A DNA stretch of 54,447 nucleotides from Alphaproteobacteria bacterium. Lineage in GTDB: Bacteria > Pseudomonadota > Alphaproteobacteria > Rs-D84. The stretch is taken from positions 1 to 54,447 of the forward strand of contig JAGCOR010000024.1 in assembly GCA_017642585.1 (NCBI GenBank), written 5' to 3'. The notes under the pieces were generated by a model that was not told where the DNA came from, did no database searches, and was given only the letters and a program-made list of their open reading frames with translations. Of the stretch, positions 1 through 9,406 are shown in pieces. The position numbers were made by a program, and so were the translations under genes. The first letter of the stretch is position 1; every line of letters starts with the position of its first letter.

Positions 1-1727
1 TCAACTTCGTGATATTTACCATCTACCAATGTTGCTTTGAAATCTACTGTTGGATAGCCAATCAAAACACCTGTTTGTTGAGCTATCTTCAAACCTTTTT
101 CTACACCTGGGATGTATTCTTTTGGAATTGCACCACCAACAATCTTGTTTTCGAATTCATAACCTTTACCTGGTTCCAATGGTTCGAATTCAATTTTAAC
201 CTGGGCATATTGACCAGAACCACCAGATTGTTTCTTGTGTGTATATTCTTCTGTGACAGGTTTGCGGAATGTTTCACGATATGCAATACGTGGTTCACCG
301 ACATTAACGTCAACTTTAAATTCACGTAACAAACGATCAACCAAAATTTCCAAGTGTAATTCACCAACACCCGCCAAAATTGTTTGACCTGATTCTTGAT
401 CCACAGATACGCGGAACGAAGGATCTTCTTTGGCCAATGCTTGTAAACCCAAAGACATCTTTTCAATGTCTGCCTTTGTTTTTGGTTCAACAGCAATGGA
501 CATAACAGGTTCTGGAACATGGATAGATTCCAAAATAATTGGATTTGCTTCATCGCACAATGTATCACCAGTGATTGTTTCTTTCATACCAACCAAAGTG
601 ATAATATCACCAGCGGAAGCTTCTTTGATTTCTTCACGTGCGTTAGCATGCATCAACAACATACGGCCAACACGTTCACGTTTATCACGATTAGAATTAT
701 AGATATAAGAACCAGATGTTAATTTACCAGAATAAATACGGATGAACATCAAGTTTCCAACGAAAGGATCGTTCGCAACTTTAAATGCCAATGCACTGAA
801 AGGTTCTTTTGGATCGGCATGACGTTCTGCTGCGGTTTCGCCGTCCATCTTTGTTCCCTTAATAGCAGGAATATCCAATGGAGATGGCAAATAATCTACG
901 ATTGCATCCAACAATGGTTGAACACCTTTGTTTTTAAATGCAGTACCGCACAACACAGGAACGAAGTTTTGTGCAATTGTACCTTTGCGTAATAATTTTT
1001 TGATTGTTGCCAAATCTGGGATTTTGCCTTCCATGTATTCTTCCATGACGGTATCATCCAAAGTGACAACTTCTTCAATCAATTTGTTGTGTAATTCTTC
1101 TGCTTTTTCTTTCAAATCGGCAGGGATTTCTTCGATTTTTGGATGAGAACCATTTTCGTCTTCCCAAATAATACCTTTCATTTCGACGACATCAACAACA
1201 CCCTTGAAATTTTGTTCTTCGCCGATTGGGAAATTGATAACCAATGGATTTGCACCCAATCTTTCGCGGATCATATCGACACAGCGGAAGAAGTTTGCAC
1301 CGGTTCTATCCATTTTATTAATAAAGCAAATACGAGGAACATTATAACGATCTGCCTGACGCCATACTGTTTCTGATTGAGGTTGCACCCCAGACACAGA
1401 TTCAAATACAGCAACTGCACCGTCCAAAACGCGCAATGAACGTTCTACTTCCATTGTAAAGTCCACGTGGCCCGGAGTATCAATCAAATTGATACGGTGA
1501 TCGCGCCAAAAGCAAGTTGTCGCGGCAGATGTAATTGTAATACCGCGTTCTTGTTCTTGAACCATCCAGTCCATAGTGGCAGCACCATCGTGCACTTCAC
1601 CAATTTTATATGTTTTACCTGTATAGAACAAAATACGTTCGGATGTAGTTGTTTTACCCGCATCAATATGGGCCATAATCCCAATATTGCGGTACATATC
1701 TAAACTTGCAGTTTTTCCAACAGACAT
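1..1727 (-). CDS. fusA: Elongation factor G (C-terminus cut by window edge)
   Basis: EF-G is the cytoplasmic GTPase that moves tRNA and mRNA through the ribosome and, with RRF, recycles ribosomes. The reading frame starts at an ATG at 1727 behind an AAGGGA ribosome site. The G1 loop [10 protein letters not shown] lies at residues 19-28, followed by RGITI and DTPGHVDF. About 575 residues are present; the family is near 700, so roughly the last 120 are outside the window. The final visible residues, DGKYHEVD, match the EF-G domain IV motif. It is the third gene after rpsL and rpsG, 29 nt behind rpsG, in the classic str operon order. Nothing unusual is seen. Confidence 0.97.
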   Translation of the reverse strand, partial: MSVGKTASLDMYRNIGIMAHIDAGKTTTSERILFYTGKTYKIGEVHDGAATMDWMVQEQERGITITSAATTCFWRDHRINLIDTPGHVDFTMEVERSLRVLDGAVAVFESVSGVQPQSETVWRQADRYNVPRICFINKMDRTGANFFRCVDMIRERLGANPLVINFPIGEEQNFKGVVDVVEMKGIIWEDENGSHPKIEEIPADLKEKAEELHNKLIEEVVTLDDTVMEEYMEGKIPDLATIKKLLRKGTIAQNFVPVLCGTAFKNKGVQPLLDAIVDYLPSPLDIPAIKGTKMDGETAAERHADPKEPFSALAFKVANDPFVGNLMFIRIYSGKLTSGSYIYNSNRDKRERVGRMLLMHANAREEIKEASAGDIITLVGMKETITGDTLCDEANPIILESIHVPEPVMSIAVEPKTKADIEKMSLGLQALAKEDPSFRVSVDQESGQTILAGVGELHLEILVDRLLREFKVDVNVGEPRIAYRETFRKPVTEEYTHKKQSGGSGQYAQVKIEFEPLEPGKGYEFENKIVGGAIPKEYIPGVEKGLKIAQQTGVLIGYPTVDFKATLVDGKYHEV

Positions 1728-1756
1728 TGTGTCTTTCCCTTATTTCTTTATTATTA

Positions 1757-2230
1757 TTACCAACGGAAATGAGCAAATGCTTTGTTCGCGTCTGCCATTC
1801 TGTGTGTATCCAATTTCTTTTTAAATGCGCCACCCTGACCGTTCAAGGCATCACGTAATTCTGCAAACAATCTTTCTTGCATAGAGCGTTCACCACGTTT
1901 ACGAGCAAACATAACCAACCAACGCAAAGCCAAAGTTTGTTGACGTTCTTTGCGCACTTCCACAGGAACTTGGTAAGTAGCACCACCAACACGACGACCT
2001 TTGACTTCAACCGATGGTTTTAATGCATCGACTGCTTCCAAAAATAATGTTAATTCATCTTTTTCTTTTGACAGGGATTTCAATTTTTCCATTGCCCCAT
2101 AAACAATATTTTCGGCAACTTCTTTTTTACCGTCCCACATAACAACATTAATACATTTTGCAACAACCAGATTGTTATATTTAGAATCTGGTAAAATTTC
2201 ACGTTTTGCTGCAGCTTTACGTCTTGACAT
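1757..2230 (-). CDS. rpsG: 30S ribosomal protein S7
   Basis: S7 is a primary 16S rRNA binding protein that organises the head of the small subunit and touches the E-site tRNA. The 157-residue product has the family's usual length and recognisable features: the start [12 protein letters not shown], the central [19 protein letters not shown] block (all known S7 proteins carry a close version) and the C-terminal NKAFAHFRW. The gene lies 65 nt downstream of rpsL and 29 nt upstream of fusA on the same strand, so it is read as part of the str operon. S7 is the translational autoregulator of this operon in enterobacteria; whether this holds here is not visible. Confidence 0.98.
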   Translation of the reverse strand: MSRRKAAAKREILPDSKYNNLVVAKCINVVMWDGKKEVAENIVYGAMEKLKSLSKEKDELTLFLEAVDALKPSVEVKGRRVGGATYQVPVEVRKERQQTLALRWLVMFARKRGERSMQERLFAELRDALNGQGGAFKKKLDTHRMADANKAFAHFRW

Positions 2231-2295
2231 AATTTAATTCCTTTTTATTTCTTCACTTGGTTTCCCAAATTACTCACATTGATAAACAACGTGTA

Positions 2296-2667
2296 TTATT
2301 TCTTTGTTTTTGCGCCGTACAAGGAACGACCTTGTTTTCTGCTTTCGACGCCTTTAGTATCCAGAACACCACGGATGATGTGATATTTAACACCTGGCAA
2401 ATCCTTCACACGACCGCCACGAATCATAACCACACTGTGTTCCTGAAGATTGTGACCTTCACCTGGAATATATGCAGTAACTTCGCGACCATTCGCTAAT
2501 TTAACACGAGCAACTTTACGTTGAGCAGAGTTAGGTTTTTTAGGTGTTGTAGTATAAACACGTGTACAAACACCGCGTTTTTGAGGATTTTCCATCATAT
2601 CTGGTGCAGTTGATTTTACTGCTACCTTTTTACGTGGTTTCCGAATCAGTTGATTTACTGTTGGCAT
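2296..2667 (-). CDS. rpsL: 30S ribosomal protein S12
   Basis: S12 sits at the decoding centre and controls translational accuracy. The protein is 123 residues, standard for the family. It has the conserved loop [15 protein letters not shown] (the lysines that change in streptomycin-resistant mutants are present) and the [13 protein letters not shown] and [13 protein letters not shown] blocks, the latter also part of the decoding site. It is the first gene of the str operon. A leader of about 145 nt separates its ATG from a strong promoter at 2817-2845. The sequence looks like a wild-type, streptomycin-sensitive S12; this is inferred only from the two lysine-containing loops. Confidence 0.98.
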   Translation of the reverse strand: MPTVNQLIRKPRKKVAVKSTAPDMMENPQKRGVCTRVYTTTPKKPNSAQRKVARVKLANGREVTAYIPGEGHNLQEHSVVMIRGGRVKDLPGVKYHIIRGVLDTKGVESRKQGRSLYGAKTKK

Positions 2668-2816
2668 TCAAAATCTCTTTGTTTTTATTCTCTTTTTTTG
2701 ACTATACGAAACCTGTCCAGCAGATTTATTTCAACGCAATTGCGTGATTATAAAACTGACCTTTTGTCCAGATTTCTGTGCTTTTCACTTTCCTTACTTA
2801 CACGGAAAGCACAATA

Positions 2817-2845
2817 ACTATAAACCCCACCCTGTAAATTGTCAA
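2817..2845 (-). promoter_or_regulatory. Promoter of the rpsL-rpsG-fusA operon
   Basis: Read on the minus strand, TTGACA (2845-2840) is followed after 17 nt by TATAGT (2822-2817), a near-consensus housekeeping sigma factor promoter. It implies a leader of about 145 nt before the rpsL ATG. In the gap from 2668 to 3001 I see only this promoter, its leader and the terminator of the outer-membrane protein gene. Confidence 0.85.
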
Positions 2846-2950
2846 GGGAAAATATATCAAAAATTCTTAAAAAACCGCTAAAAATCTATACTTTCAACCC
2901 TAATCATAATGACAAACAAAAAATTTAGTCAAAACAACAAAATAGAAACA

Positions 2951-2979
2951 AAAAAAGCCCGACCATTTGGCCGGACTTT
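2951..2979 (-). terminator. Intrinsic terminator of the outer-membrane protein gene
   Basis: On the minus strand a GC-rich hairpin (AGTCCGGCC, loop, GGTCGGGCT, with one mismatch) is followed directly by a run of T. It lies about 22 nt after the stop codon of the gene at 3002-3841. Confidence 0.8.
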
Positions 2980-3001
2980 ATCTTTTATATAATGGTGCGA
3001 T

Positions 3002-3841
3002 TTAGAAATCGATACCGAATTTGACACCCATGCCAAATCCATCATCCCATTCCCATTCATCAGCACTTGTACCACCTTGATGGTTCAAAGAACCGAATAC
3101 ATATGCACCAACATATTTTGTTGCGTCAATGTTAAAGTTCGCACCGAACATAGCATCAACTGTTCCAGCGTTTTTAACTTTGCCACCACGCATATCGTCA
3201 TATGCCCATTTTTCATTTGTGATACCTGTGTATTCAACACCTGCAACCAAATTCAATTTGTTGTTAATCACAAACTGAGCATCCACACCCAAATCCCATG
3301 AGTGCATACCATAATCACCGAAATTCAATGATTCTGAATTCATGTAGTTGAACAAAGCATGACCTGCAACTGTCCATGTGGACGCTACATAACCACCACG
3401 AACACCGGCAGTCCATGTATAACCTGTCAAATCTTTATCGAACCACCAGTTATCATCCAAAGCTTTGGAGTGAACATACAAACCACCACCCAAAACATTT
3501 GGACCAGCTTCATATTCACCAATCAAATCTAATTTCCAACCGCCTTTGTCTAATGCACGGAATGCAACACCCAAAGATACATCATTCCAAGCAAATTCAT
3601 CAAAAGCTCTATTTTCTGTCATAGAAGTACTTACTTCTACTGCCAGTTTATCTGCAATACCATAACCAAACGCTTCTCCTAATACATATGGTGTTCCTTC
3701 TGTATGTGTTGCCAGATCTGTTACACTGTAGAAGTGACCTGCCTTTGGCATATACAACGGATTACCGTCAATTACATTCGCAGCGTGTGCGCCTGTGAAA
3801 GCAAACATTGCAATTAAAGATGTTAAAGCTAATTTTTTCAT
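3002..3841 (-). CDS. Small outer-membrane beta-barrel protein (porin-like)
   Basis: The 279-residue protein starts with a clear Sec signal peptide (MKKLALTSLIAMFAFTGAHA, cleavage after residue 20). The rest alternates polar and aromatic/hydrophobic residues in short strands rich in Gly, Trp and Tyr, and ends in KFGIDF with a terminal Phe, the usual signal for BAM-mediated insertion of outer-membrane barrels. I infer a monomeric barrel of about 10-14 strands. The precise function (general porin, adhesin or structural protein) cannot be read from the sequence. The ATG at 3841 has an AAGGAAAGGA site. It has its own terminator and stands alone between mltG and the str operon. Confidence 0.75.
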   Translation of the reverse strand: MKKLALTSLIAMFAFTGAHAANVIDGNPLYMPKAGHFYSVTDLATHTEGTPYVLGEAFGYGIADKLAVEVSTSMTENRAFDEFAWNDVSLGVAFRALDKGGWKLDLIGEYEAGPNVLGGGLYVHSKALDDNWWFDKDLTGYTWTAGVRGGYVASTWTVAGHALFNYMNSESLNFGDYGMHSWDLGVDAQFVINNKLNLVAGVEYTGITNEKWAYDDMRGGKVKNAGTVDAMFGANFNIDATKYVGAYVFGSLNHQGGTSADEWEWDDGFGMGVKFGIDF

Positions 3842-3939
3842 TGTTTATCCTTTCCTTTGGTTAAACTATCACAGAACGTTATTGTCCTGTTAAGATTATT
3901 TTCCCATACAAAATACCCATTGGCAAGAAAATTGATTTT

Positions 3940-3968
3940 TTGACAATTCAACAAAACTGTGGTATAAT
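3940..3968 (+). promoter_or_regulatory. Perfect-consensus promoter pointing into the 3' end of mltG (antisense)
   Basis: TTGACA at 3940-3945, a 17-nt spacer ending in TGTGG, then TATAAT at 3963-3968: both hexamers are exact and the -10 is also extended (TGG). It fires on the plus strand, where the next 13 kb have no plus-strand gene; the first sequence downstream is the 3' end of mltG on the opposite strand. A weak hairpin CCAC-loop-GTGG followed by T5 lies near 4039-4056. I infer a short antisense or regulatory RNA. Confidence 0.6.
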
Positions 3969-4007
3969 TGGGCGTCGTGATTTAATTTAGTTTATTGATT
4001 AAAATTG

Positions 4008-5039
4008 CTATTTATTCAATTCTTTCTTGATAATCCGCCACTTGTCGTGGTTTTTACGATGTTCATTGAACGTATTCGAAAACACATGTCCGCCGTGACC
4101 GTCGGCCACAAAGTACAGATATTTAGTATTTGACGGCTTTAATACAGCGCGAATCGCATCCCGTCCCGCCGTTGCAATTGGTTCTGGGGGTAAACCATAA
4201 TGTTGATATGTGTTATATGGACTGTCTGTTTTCAAATGTCCCGACAACAAAGCTTTTCCATGCATGTCGCCTTCACCATTGGTCAGTGCAAACACAACTG
4301 TTGGATCGGCCTGTAATTTCATTCCAATACGCAGACGGTTCAAATACACCCCCGCCACCACAGGCATTTCCATTTTCAAAGGTGTTTCTTTTTGAACGAT
4401 AGATGCCAACACCATAACATCATGCCAATTTTTTATCGGTGTGGGATATCGGCCTGAATCTAATCTTTGTTTCACATCCAACATTTTTTTGCGTGCCAAA
4501 TCTAAAACCGCCAACCGCGATGTTCCACGTGCAATCCTGTAAGTGTCTGGGAATATGTCGCCCTCTTTCACATTACATACTGGTGCATCACTTTTGCAAT
4601 CGACGTCACCAGCCAGCGCAGATGTCGTCATCAACATATTCTTGATTTGTTTTATTGTGTATCCCTCTGGAATTGTAATAGTAGTTGTTGCAACCTGGCC
4701 CCGCGTAATCATACTGGCAATTGTCCATACCCCTGCGCCGCGCGGTATATCATATTCGCCCGCTAAAATTTTTCCACCATTTAATCGAATTGAAAAATAA
4801 AATAAATCTGCAGATTTTATCAATCTGTTTTTAACCAAATAATTTGTTATTCCGGTTACAGACATTCCTGGGCGAACCACCACCGTTACAGGTTTTCTTA
4901 TCGGCGACCATACATTAAATATAAAGAACACAATAAATACAACAACACAGCATATAGCCAAAATAAATTTAACCAATGGTTTAATCTTTAACCATTGACG
5001 TTTTGTAATAATGAAAAATTTCTTACGCACGTTAAACAT
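4008..5039 (-). CDS. mltG: Endolytic murein transglycosylase MltG
   Basis: MltG (YceG family) cleaves nascent glycan strands in the periplasm and is thought to end glycan polymerisation. The 343-residue protein has a cytoplasmic basic N-terminus, one membrane helix at about residues 24-43, a LysM-like region (VVRPGMSVTGITNYL), and the catalytic domain with GDIFPDTY and SIVQKET. Glu218 of that last motif falls at the same number as the catalytic Glu of the E. coli enzyme. The C-terminal block YLYFVADGHGGHVFSNT is also typical. It is transcribed alone on the minus strand, between galE and the barrel protein gene. Length and motifs are normal for the family. Confidence 0.95.
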   Translation of the reverse strand: MFNVRKKFFIITKRQWLKIKPLVKFILAICCVVVFIVFFIFNVWSPIRKPVTVVVRPGMSVTGITNYLVKNRLIKSADLFYFSIRLNGGKILAGEYDIPRGAGVWTIASMITRGQVATTTITIPEGYTIKQIKNMLMTTSALAGDVDCKSDAPVCNVKEGDIFPDTYRIARGTSRLAVLDLARKKMLDVKQRLDSGRYPTPIKNWHDVMVLASIVQKETPLKMEMPVVAGVYLNRLRIGMKLQADPTVVFALTNGEGDMHGKALLSGHLKTDSPYNTYQHYGLPPEPIATAGRDAIRAVLKPSNTKYLYFVADGHGGHVFSNTFNEHRKNHDKWRIIKKELNK

Positions 5040-5086
5040 ATTATGACAATTACCTTAATACATTATATATATGTATTACAAATATT

Positions 5087-6103
5087 TTATTTTGAATATC
5101 CGTTTGGATTGTTCTTTTGCCAATTCCAAGAATCGCGACACATATCTTCCAAATTAAATTCAGCATGCCACCCCAACACGCGTTGTGCCTTTGACGAATC
5201 AGCATAACATACTGGCACATCACCCGCCCTGCGCGGTTTCAATGAATATGGTATTTTTACACCATTGGCATTTTCAAAGGCATGAACCACATCCAACACT
5301 GAATACCCATGCCCCGTTCCCAAATTAAATATTTCCAATCCGCATTTATCTGTGATTGCACGCAAAGCGCAAACATGCCCGCGCGCCAAATCAACCACAT
5401 GAATATAATCACGCACCCCCGTTCCGTCATGCGTATCATAATCATTACCAAACACACTTAATTCTGCCCTTTTCCCAATCGCGACCTGGGTAATATAGGG
5501 CATTAAATTATTTGGAACGCCGTTTGGATCTTCACCTATCATTCCACTTTGATGCGCACCAATCGGGTTAAAATAACGCAATAAAACTATATTCCAATCT
5601 GGGTCAGATTTATGCAAATCAGTCATGATTTCTTCGATAAAATGTTTGGTTTGACCATATGGGTTTGTGCATGCCCCCTTTGGACATTGTTCAGATATAG
5701 GAATTATTTCAGGATTTCCATACACGCATGCAGACGAAGAGAAAATAATATTTTTACAATTATGTTTGTTCAATGCGCGCAACAATGCAACCGTTCCACA
5801 TATATTATTATCATAATAATCTAACGGCTTTGAAACAGATTCCCCAACCGCCTTTAATCCTGCAAAATGAATACAGCAATCAAAATGATTTTTACCAATC
5901 AATTCATCCAGCGAATCGAAATCGCGTATATCAATCCTGTGAAATTCAACATCTTTGCCTGTGATTTTGGCAACGCGTTTCAAAGATATTTCATTAGAAT
6001 TGGACAGATTATCAACCACAACCACATCATGTCCCGCGTTTTGTAATTCAACAACAGTATGAGAACCAATATATCCTGTGCCACCGGTAACCAATATTTT
6101 CAT
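5087..6103 (-). CDS. galE: UDP-glucose 4-epimerase
   Basis: GalE interconverts UDP-glucose and UDP-galactose with bound NAD+, feeding surface polysaccharide synthesis or galactose use. I place the start at the ATG at 6103, behind an AAGGGGG ribosome site; an upstream extension in the same frame runs through the promoter and is rejected. This gives 338 residues, the length of E. coli GalE. The Rossmann motif GGTGYIGSH is at residues 7-15, and the short-chain dehydrogenase triad is Ser124, Tyr149 and Lys153 (SSSACVYG and YGQTK), again with E. coli numbering. No other Leloir pathway gene is nearby, so a role in glycan precursor supply is more likely than galactose catabolism (inference). Confidence 0.96.
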   Translation of the reverse strand: MKILVTGGTGYIGSHTVVELQNAGHDVVVVDNLSNSNEISLKRVAKITGKDVEFHRIDIRDFDSLDELIGKNHFDCCIHFAGLKAVGESVSKPLDYYDNNICGTVALLRALNKHNCKNIIFSSSACVYGNPEIIPISEQCPKGACTNPYGQTKHFIEEIMTDLHKSDPDWNIVLLRYFNPIGAHQSGMIGEDPNGVPNNLMPYITQVAIGKRAELSVFGNDYDTHDGTGVRDYIHVVDLARGHVCALRAITDKCGLEIFNLGTGHGYSVLDVVHAFENANGVKIPYSLKPRRAGDVPVCYADSSKAQRVLGWHAEFNLEDMCRDSWNWQKNNPNGYSK

Positions 6104-6130
6104 GCATAGCCCCCTTTGTGCGACAATTGA

Positions 6131-6158
6131 ACTATAGCACATGCGGGTCAGGTTGCAA
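6131..6158 (-). promoter_or_regulatory. galE promoter
   Basis: On the minus strand, TTGCAA (6158-6153), a 16-nt spacer and TATAGT (6136-6131). The transcript would start about 20 nt before the galE ATG at 6103. Confidence 0.65.
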
Positions 6159-6181
6159 ATACATAATAAAAATACTTGCAT

Positions 6182-6204
6182 AAAAAAACGCCTGTACGGC
6201 GTTT
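6182..6204 (-). terminator. Intrinsic terminator after the 101-residue hypothetical gene
   Basis: Hairpin AACGCC-loop-GGCGTT followed on the minus strand by seven T. It separates the small hypothetical gene from the galE promoter. The hairpin is symmetric and could also act weakly on the plus strand. Confidence 0.8.
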
Positions 6205-6206
6205 CT

Positions 6207-6512
6207 TTATTTTCTGTTTATAACCTCATTAAACGCCCGACGATTCTGTTGGGATGCATTTTCCAATGGATTCAACGGACAAGTATCTTGGATATTTCCT
6301 TGTTCATTTATCAAATATTTTATATTTTGGATTTTCATCCGGACAGACCCTTCTTTCAAATGTGGATATTGGTGCTGGATTTCATTTATAACATTACCAA
6401 TTTTGGTATGCCATACATAATGTTCAAAATATTTTTCAACACAAAACTTATCTTCTTCATAGGTCCAACGATGTTTAGGGGCTGAATTTTTTATATTCCC
6501 AACCATTATCAT
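6207..6512 (-). CDS. Small hypothetical protein, possible Myb/SANT-like helix-turn-helix
   Basis: The product is 101 residues, starting at the ATG at 6512 with an AAAGGA site 6 nt upstream (a second ATG lies at 6506). The stretch KHRWTYEEDKFCVEKYFEHYV resembles the W-x-x-E-E-D start of Myb/SANT-like DNA-binding folds, and the later GSVRMKIQNIKYL could be a recognition helix as in Trp-x-x-Glu-Glu-Asp families. I do not recognise a specific family and the function is unknown. It has its own promoter (6541-6569) and terminator, so it is a complete single-gene unit. Confidence 0.6.
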   Translation of the reverse strand: MIMVGNIKNSAPKHRWTYEEDKFCVEKYFEHYVWHTKIGNVINEIQHQYPHLKEGSVRMKIQNIKYLINEQGNIQDTCPLNPLENASQQNRRAFNEVINRK

Positions 6513-6540
6513 TTTAATTCCTTTCGTTCAGATCACCATG

Positions 6541-6569
6541 ATTGTATCGGTTTTAAATAATAAAGTCAA
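6541..6569 (-). promoter_or_regulatory. Promoter of the 101-residue hypothetical gene
   Basis: On the minus strand, TTGACT (6569-6564), 17 nt, TACAAT (6546-6541), close to consensus, about 28 nt before the ATG at 6512. Confidence 0.7.
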
Positions 6570-6571
6570 AA

Positions 6572-6600
6572 ACAAAACCGCCATTACTGGCGGTTTTGTT
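6572..6600 (-). terminator. Intrinsic terminator after the flavodoxin gene
   Basis: Perfect hairpin ACAAAACCGCC / GGCGGTTTTGT with a 6-nt loop, immediately after the flavodoxin stop codon and just upstream of the next gene's promoter. It is U-rich on both sides and may be bidirectional. Confidence 0.8.
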
Positions 6601-6605
6601 ATACC

Positions 6606-7088
6606 CTATTTTTCCAGATATTTTTTTGCCCATTTTTCTAATTTATCGGGGGTAATGCCCGCATCAAATAATTTACCATTTTCGACTTTCGCGTTTGGTG
6701 CTAATTTTTGTATATTGATATGTGATTGGCCCATACCACTGCCCCCAGATGTTGCAAACGGCACAATAACTTTGTCATCAAAATTATGTGATTCAACAAA
6801 AGTATCTATGATAGATGGTTCACGATACCACCAAATTGGGAACCCAACAAATACCACATCATATTTATCCATATCACGAACACGCGATTCGATTTTTGGT
6901 CGACAATCGCGATCTTTCATTTCTAAACTACTGCGACTGTTATCATTTGTCCAATCCAGATCCGCATTTGTATAAAATTCTTTTGGAACAATTTCAAAAG
7001 ATTTAGCCCCGATAGATTCAGCCAACATTTCCGCTATACGTTTAGTTACACCCGTTGCAGAAAAATATGCTACCAATGCTTTCTTCAT
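6606..7088 (-). CDS. Flavodoxin family protein
   Basis: The 160-residue protein begins MKKALVAYFSATGVTKRIAE, where the SATGVT loop is the FMN phosphate-binding turn of flavodoxins. The segment YDVVFVGFPIWWYREPSI is the typical isoalloxazine-contact region with aromatic residues. FATSGGSGMGQS is also a family hallmark. It looks like the flavodoxin_4 type (NAD(P)H-dependent or electron-transfer flavodoxin-like proteins); the partner is unknown. The start at 7088 is chosen for its AAAGGAG site, with a longer in-frame extension rejected. An extended -10 promoter (TGCTATAAT, 7119-7127) lies just upstream. Confidence 0.85.
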   Translation of the reverse strand: MKKALVAYFSATGVTKRIAEMLAESIGAKSFEIVPKEFYTNADLDWTNDNSRSSLEMKDRDCRPKIESRVRDMDKYDVVFVGFPIWWYREPSIIDTFVESHNFDDKVIVPFATSGGSGMGQSHINIQKLAPNAKVENGKLFDAGITPDKLEKWAKKYLEK

Positions 7089-7118
7089 AATTTCTCCTTT
7101 GCTTTCGTTGATAAGCCA

Positions 7119-7127
7119 ATTATAGCA
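7119..7127 (-). promoter_or_regulatory. Extended -10 promoter of the flavodoxin gene
   Basis: Minus-strand TGCTATAAT with no good -35 at the expected distance; about 30 nt before the ATG. No terminator is visible between the upstream DUF262 gene and this point, so read-through is also possible. Confidence 0.5.
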
Positions 7128-7176
7128 CAAAATTATTTATGGCATACCAGTATGAAATCCTATCTATCTTGGGAAA

Positions 7177-9405
7177 TTAGATACCCATTTTTTCCGCCAG
7201 ATATTTTTTTAATTTGATGATTCTGTCTTCTGTATCAATACCATTGGTATTTTGTTGGATTTGAATTGTATCTACCAATTCATCTTGGGTATCATCATTA
7301 ACTTCTTTGATTCGTTTTTTATGAATATACGCATTATTAGTAAATTCAATATATTCATCCTTGTAAACCAATTTTTGCCCCAAATCTTCTCTGGATATAT
7401 GTTCAGCATCCGCAGCTTTCAAAAATGGCATATAAGAACTGGGGGACAATCTTGTTTTAGTTGCCATCACAGACCGATCATATTTAGAATCTAACAATCC
7501 CGATGTTACTTTAACTTTTTTTGTATCCAGTGCCTCCCCCCATAATTTTCCAAATGATTCGTTCTCTTGTCCATCTAACCCCAGACGAAAACAAGGATAT
7601 TTTACATAATAATATCTGAATGGATATTCGCTTTTTTGTTCACATTCTGCAATGTATTCATCAATCATTGTTTGCAAAACATCATTTGTAAATACTTCAT
7701 GTTTAGATAATAACTGAATCAAAATCTCTTTCGTGTCTTCAAATCTTTCATTTGCACTTTGATGAAATAACGCGTGCCATGGTTCAACATTACTTGGGGT
7801 TCCATATTGATAACGATGTTTATTTTGTTCAATCTGGCCATAATCACCAATCGTCATCATGGCACAATTTATTTTATCAAAATCACAATTAAACAAAGAA
7901 ATAAACCTGTCGGCATAATCCAAATTTTCTAACCCCAATATAGCAATTTGACCATATAACATTTTATGATCTTCCAATTCATATAATTTTTCTGCCTGGT
8001 CAGGATGATTATTTACAAATTCAATTTTTTCTTTTTCTTCTTTTAATTGATGTATATTAAAATTATTCTCCACACTGTCATCTATTTGTCCAGTTGTCAT
8101 AATCGCTTGTGTTTGTAACAACACGTGCATCATACGATCATCACCTGAACGGTCTGCCACTTGATATTCAGAATTTTTTATCAAATTATTTATTATTCTG
8201 ATTCTGCGTTCAAAATCTGATCTGGTGATTGTATTTATATTCATCAAATAAGTTATTATGGCATATAATAACACAACCTGCCCCAATTTAAATTGCTGTG
8301 TTGTATATGACTGTAAACAATCATTGAAAATATCGACATTATATGATGTGCATATTTTTCCTGTTTCGTGTTCATTTGACATAAAACTGGATAAAAACGA
8401 TGCTGGCGAATCATATCCCGGGATATTACACCAACAGCCAAAGAACTGTTCAAATTTATCTATATTTTGCAAAACATTTTTAGTGTCTTTTTTAAAATAT
8501 GTTGTTAATAAATCAAATTCATCTTTAACTTTACTCTGCTGATTTTCACCGTCCATGAAACCAATAATATCACAAATAAAGTTGAAATAACGAAGGAACG
8601 CATCATCTATGATATTACCATTCTCATTACTGCGATATCTCCATAACAAATCAGTCCATTCTTTGTCTATTTTACGCATAATACGCTTTGCAACATCATC
8701 ATCGATTTCTTTGATTTGTTTTTCCAATTCCGCTTTGATATGTTCAAACATTGTTAATGGTTTGCCACGTGAATTCATTTTTATATACAATTCATCGGTC
8801 AATCCCATATCTTTGATCGGCAGAAAATAAAATTTAATTGCACCATTTTTCAAAGCTTCCCACAACCCAGAAACATCTTTGAATTGTTCATCAATCGCAT
8901 CCAACATGACCAACATAGAACGAATAGTTGGGTCTTTTTCCCAATCGAATGGAAACCAAGTTTGATTTTTAATTTCTTCGGACAACACCCCATTAAATGT
9001 TGGTGTGAAATCACATAAATCAGCACAAAAATATCTGGCACTATATCTTGTTGCATAGCTAAACTTTTTCAAAAAAACACTCTCTTCTTGGGGAACACCA
9101 GCTTTCTTGGCGGCATACCAATGCAATAAAAACAAAGTGGTTAACCGTTGCTGTCCATCCAAAGGAATCATATTACCGTATTTATCAATATCCCCATATA
9201 CAAAATCTAATACTATTGGTTTCTTGGTTACTGCCTCATGTAATGCTTTTAAAAATCCTTTTCTGACACGTGTTACATTTGTATCTTCCCTGCCCTGGGC
9301 ATAATCTCGTTGGATAATAGGAATGCAAATCTTTTGCACTTTAACAGAATCTGGATTTTCTGAAAAACCAAAAATATCTATAAAAGAATGAAGAGTTGTT
9401 GCCAT
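7177..9405 (-). CDS. DUF262 domain protein, second gene of a paired GmrS-like system
   Basis: The 742-residue protein carries the DUF262 (GmrSD N-terminal, ParB/Srx-like) domain: PIIQRDYAQG at residues 29-38, LDGQQRLTTL at 82-91 and YIKMNSRGKPLTMFEHIK at about 207-224. In GmrSD and SspE the DGQQR-containing domain binds and hydrolyses nucleotides to control a nuclease. The long C-terminal half (about 450 residues) has no HNH motif I can see and I do not recognise it. The ATG at 9405 comes 1 nt after the stop codon of the upstream DUF262-HNH gene, with an AGGAG site inside that gene's end, so the two are translationally coupled. I infer a two-protein anti-phage or anti-plasmid system; this is not a described gene by name. 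Confidence 0.8.
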   Translation of the reverse strand: MATTLHSFIDIFGFSENPDSVKVQKICIPIIQRDYAQGREDTNVTRVRKGFLKALHEAVTKKPIVLDFVYGDIDKYGNMIPLDGQQRLTTLFLLHWYAAKKAGVPQEESVFLKKFSYATRYSARYFCADLCDFTPTFNGVLSEEIKNQTWFPFDWEKDPTIRSMLVMLDAIDEQFKDVSGLWEALKNGAIKFYFLPIKDMGLTDELYIKMNSRGKPLTMFEHIKAELEKQIKEIDDDVAKRIMRKIDKEWTDLLWRYRSNENGNIIDDAFLRYFNFICDIIGFMDGENQQSKVKDEFDLLTTYFKKDTKNVLQNIDKFEQFFGCWCNIPGYDSPASFLSSFMSNEHETGKICTSYNVDIFNDCLQSYTTQQFKLGQVVLLYAIITYLMNINTITRSDFERRIRIINNLIKNSEYQVADRSGDDRMMHVLLQTQAIMTTGQIDDSVENNFNIHQLKEEKEKIEFVNNHPDQAEKLYELEDHKMLYGQIAILGLENLDYADRFISLFNCDFDKINCAMMTIGDYGQIEQNKHRYQYGTPSNVEPWHALFHQSANERFEDTKEILIQLLSKHEVFTNDVLQTMIDEYIAECEQKSEYPFRYYYVKYPCFRLGLDGQENESFGKLWGEALDTKKVKVTSGLLDSKYDRSVMATKTRLSPSSYMPFLKAADAEHISREDLGQKLVYKDEYIEFTNNAYIHKKRIKEVNDDTQDELVDTIQIQQNTNGIDTEDRIIKLKKYLAEKMGI

Positions 9406-9406
9406 A

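Noticed and set aside
2700..2790. Two copies of TGTCCAG followed by ATTT in the rpsL leader as a regulatory repeat
   Set aside because: Only 7 bases match exactly, the spacing is not meaningful, and no structure links them; likely chance.
4130..4402. Plus-strand open frame of 90 residues downstream of the consensus promoter at 3940
   Set aside because: It overlaps mltG fully in antisense, has no ribosome site and no domain-like composition, so the promoter is more likely to make a non-coding RNA.
7131..7180. Possible attachment-site duplicate for an island inserted in tRNA-Pro
   Set aside because: I looked for a copy of the tRNA 3' end (TGGTCGGGGTAACAAG and following) at the far end of the DUF262 pair and found none, so integration into the tRNA is not supported by a direct repeat.
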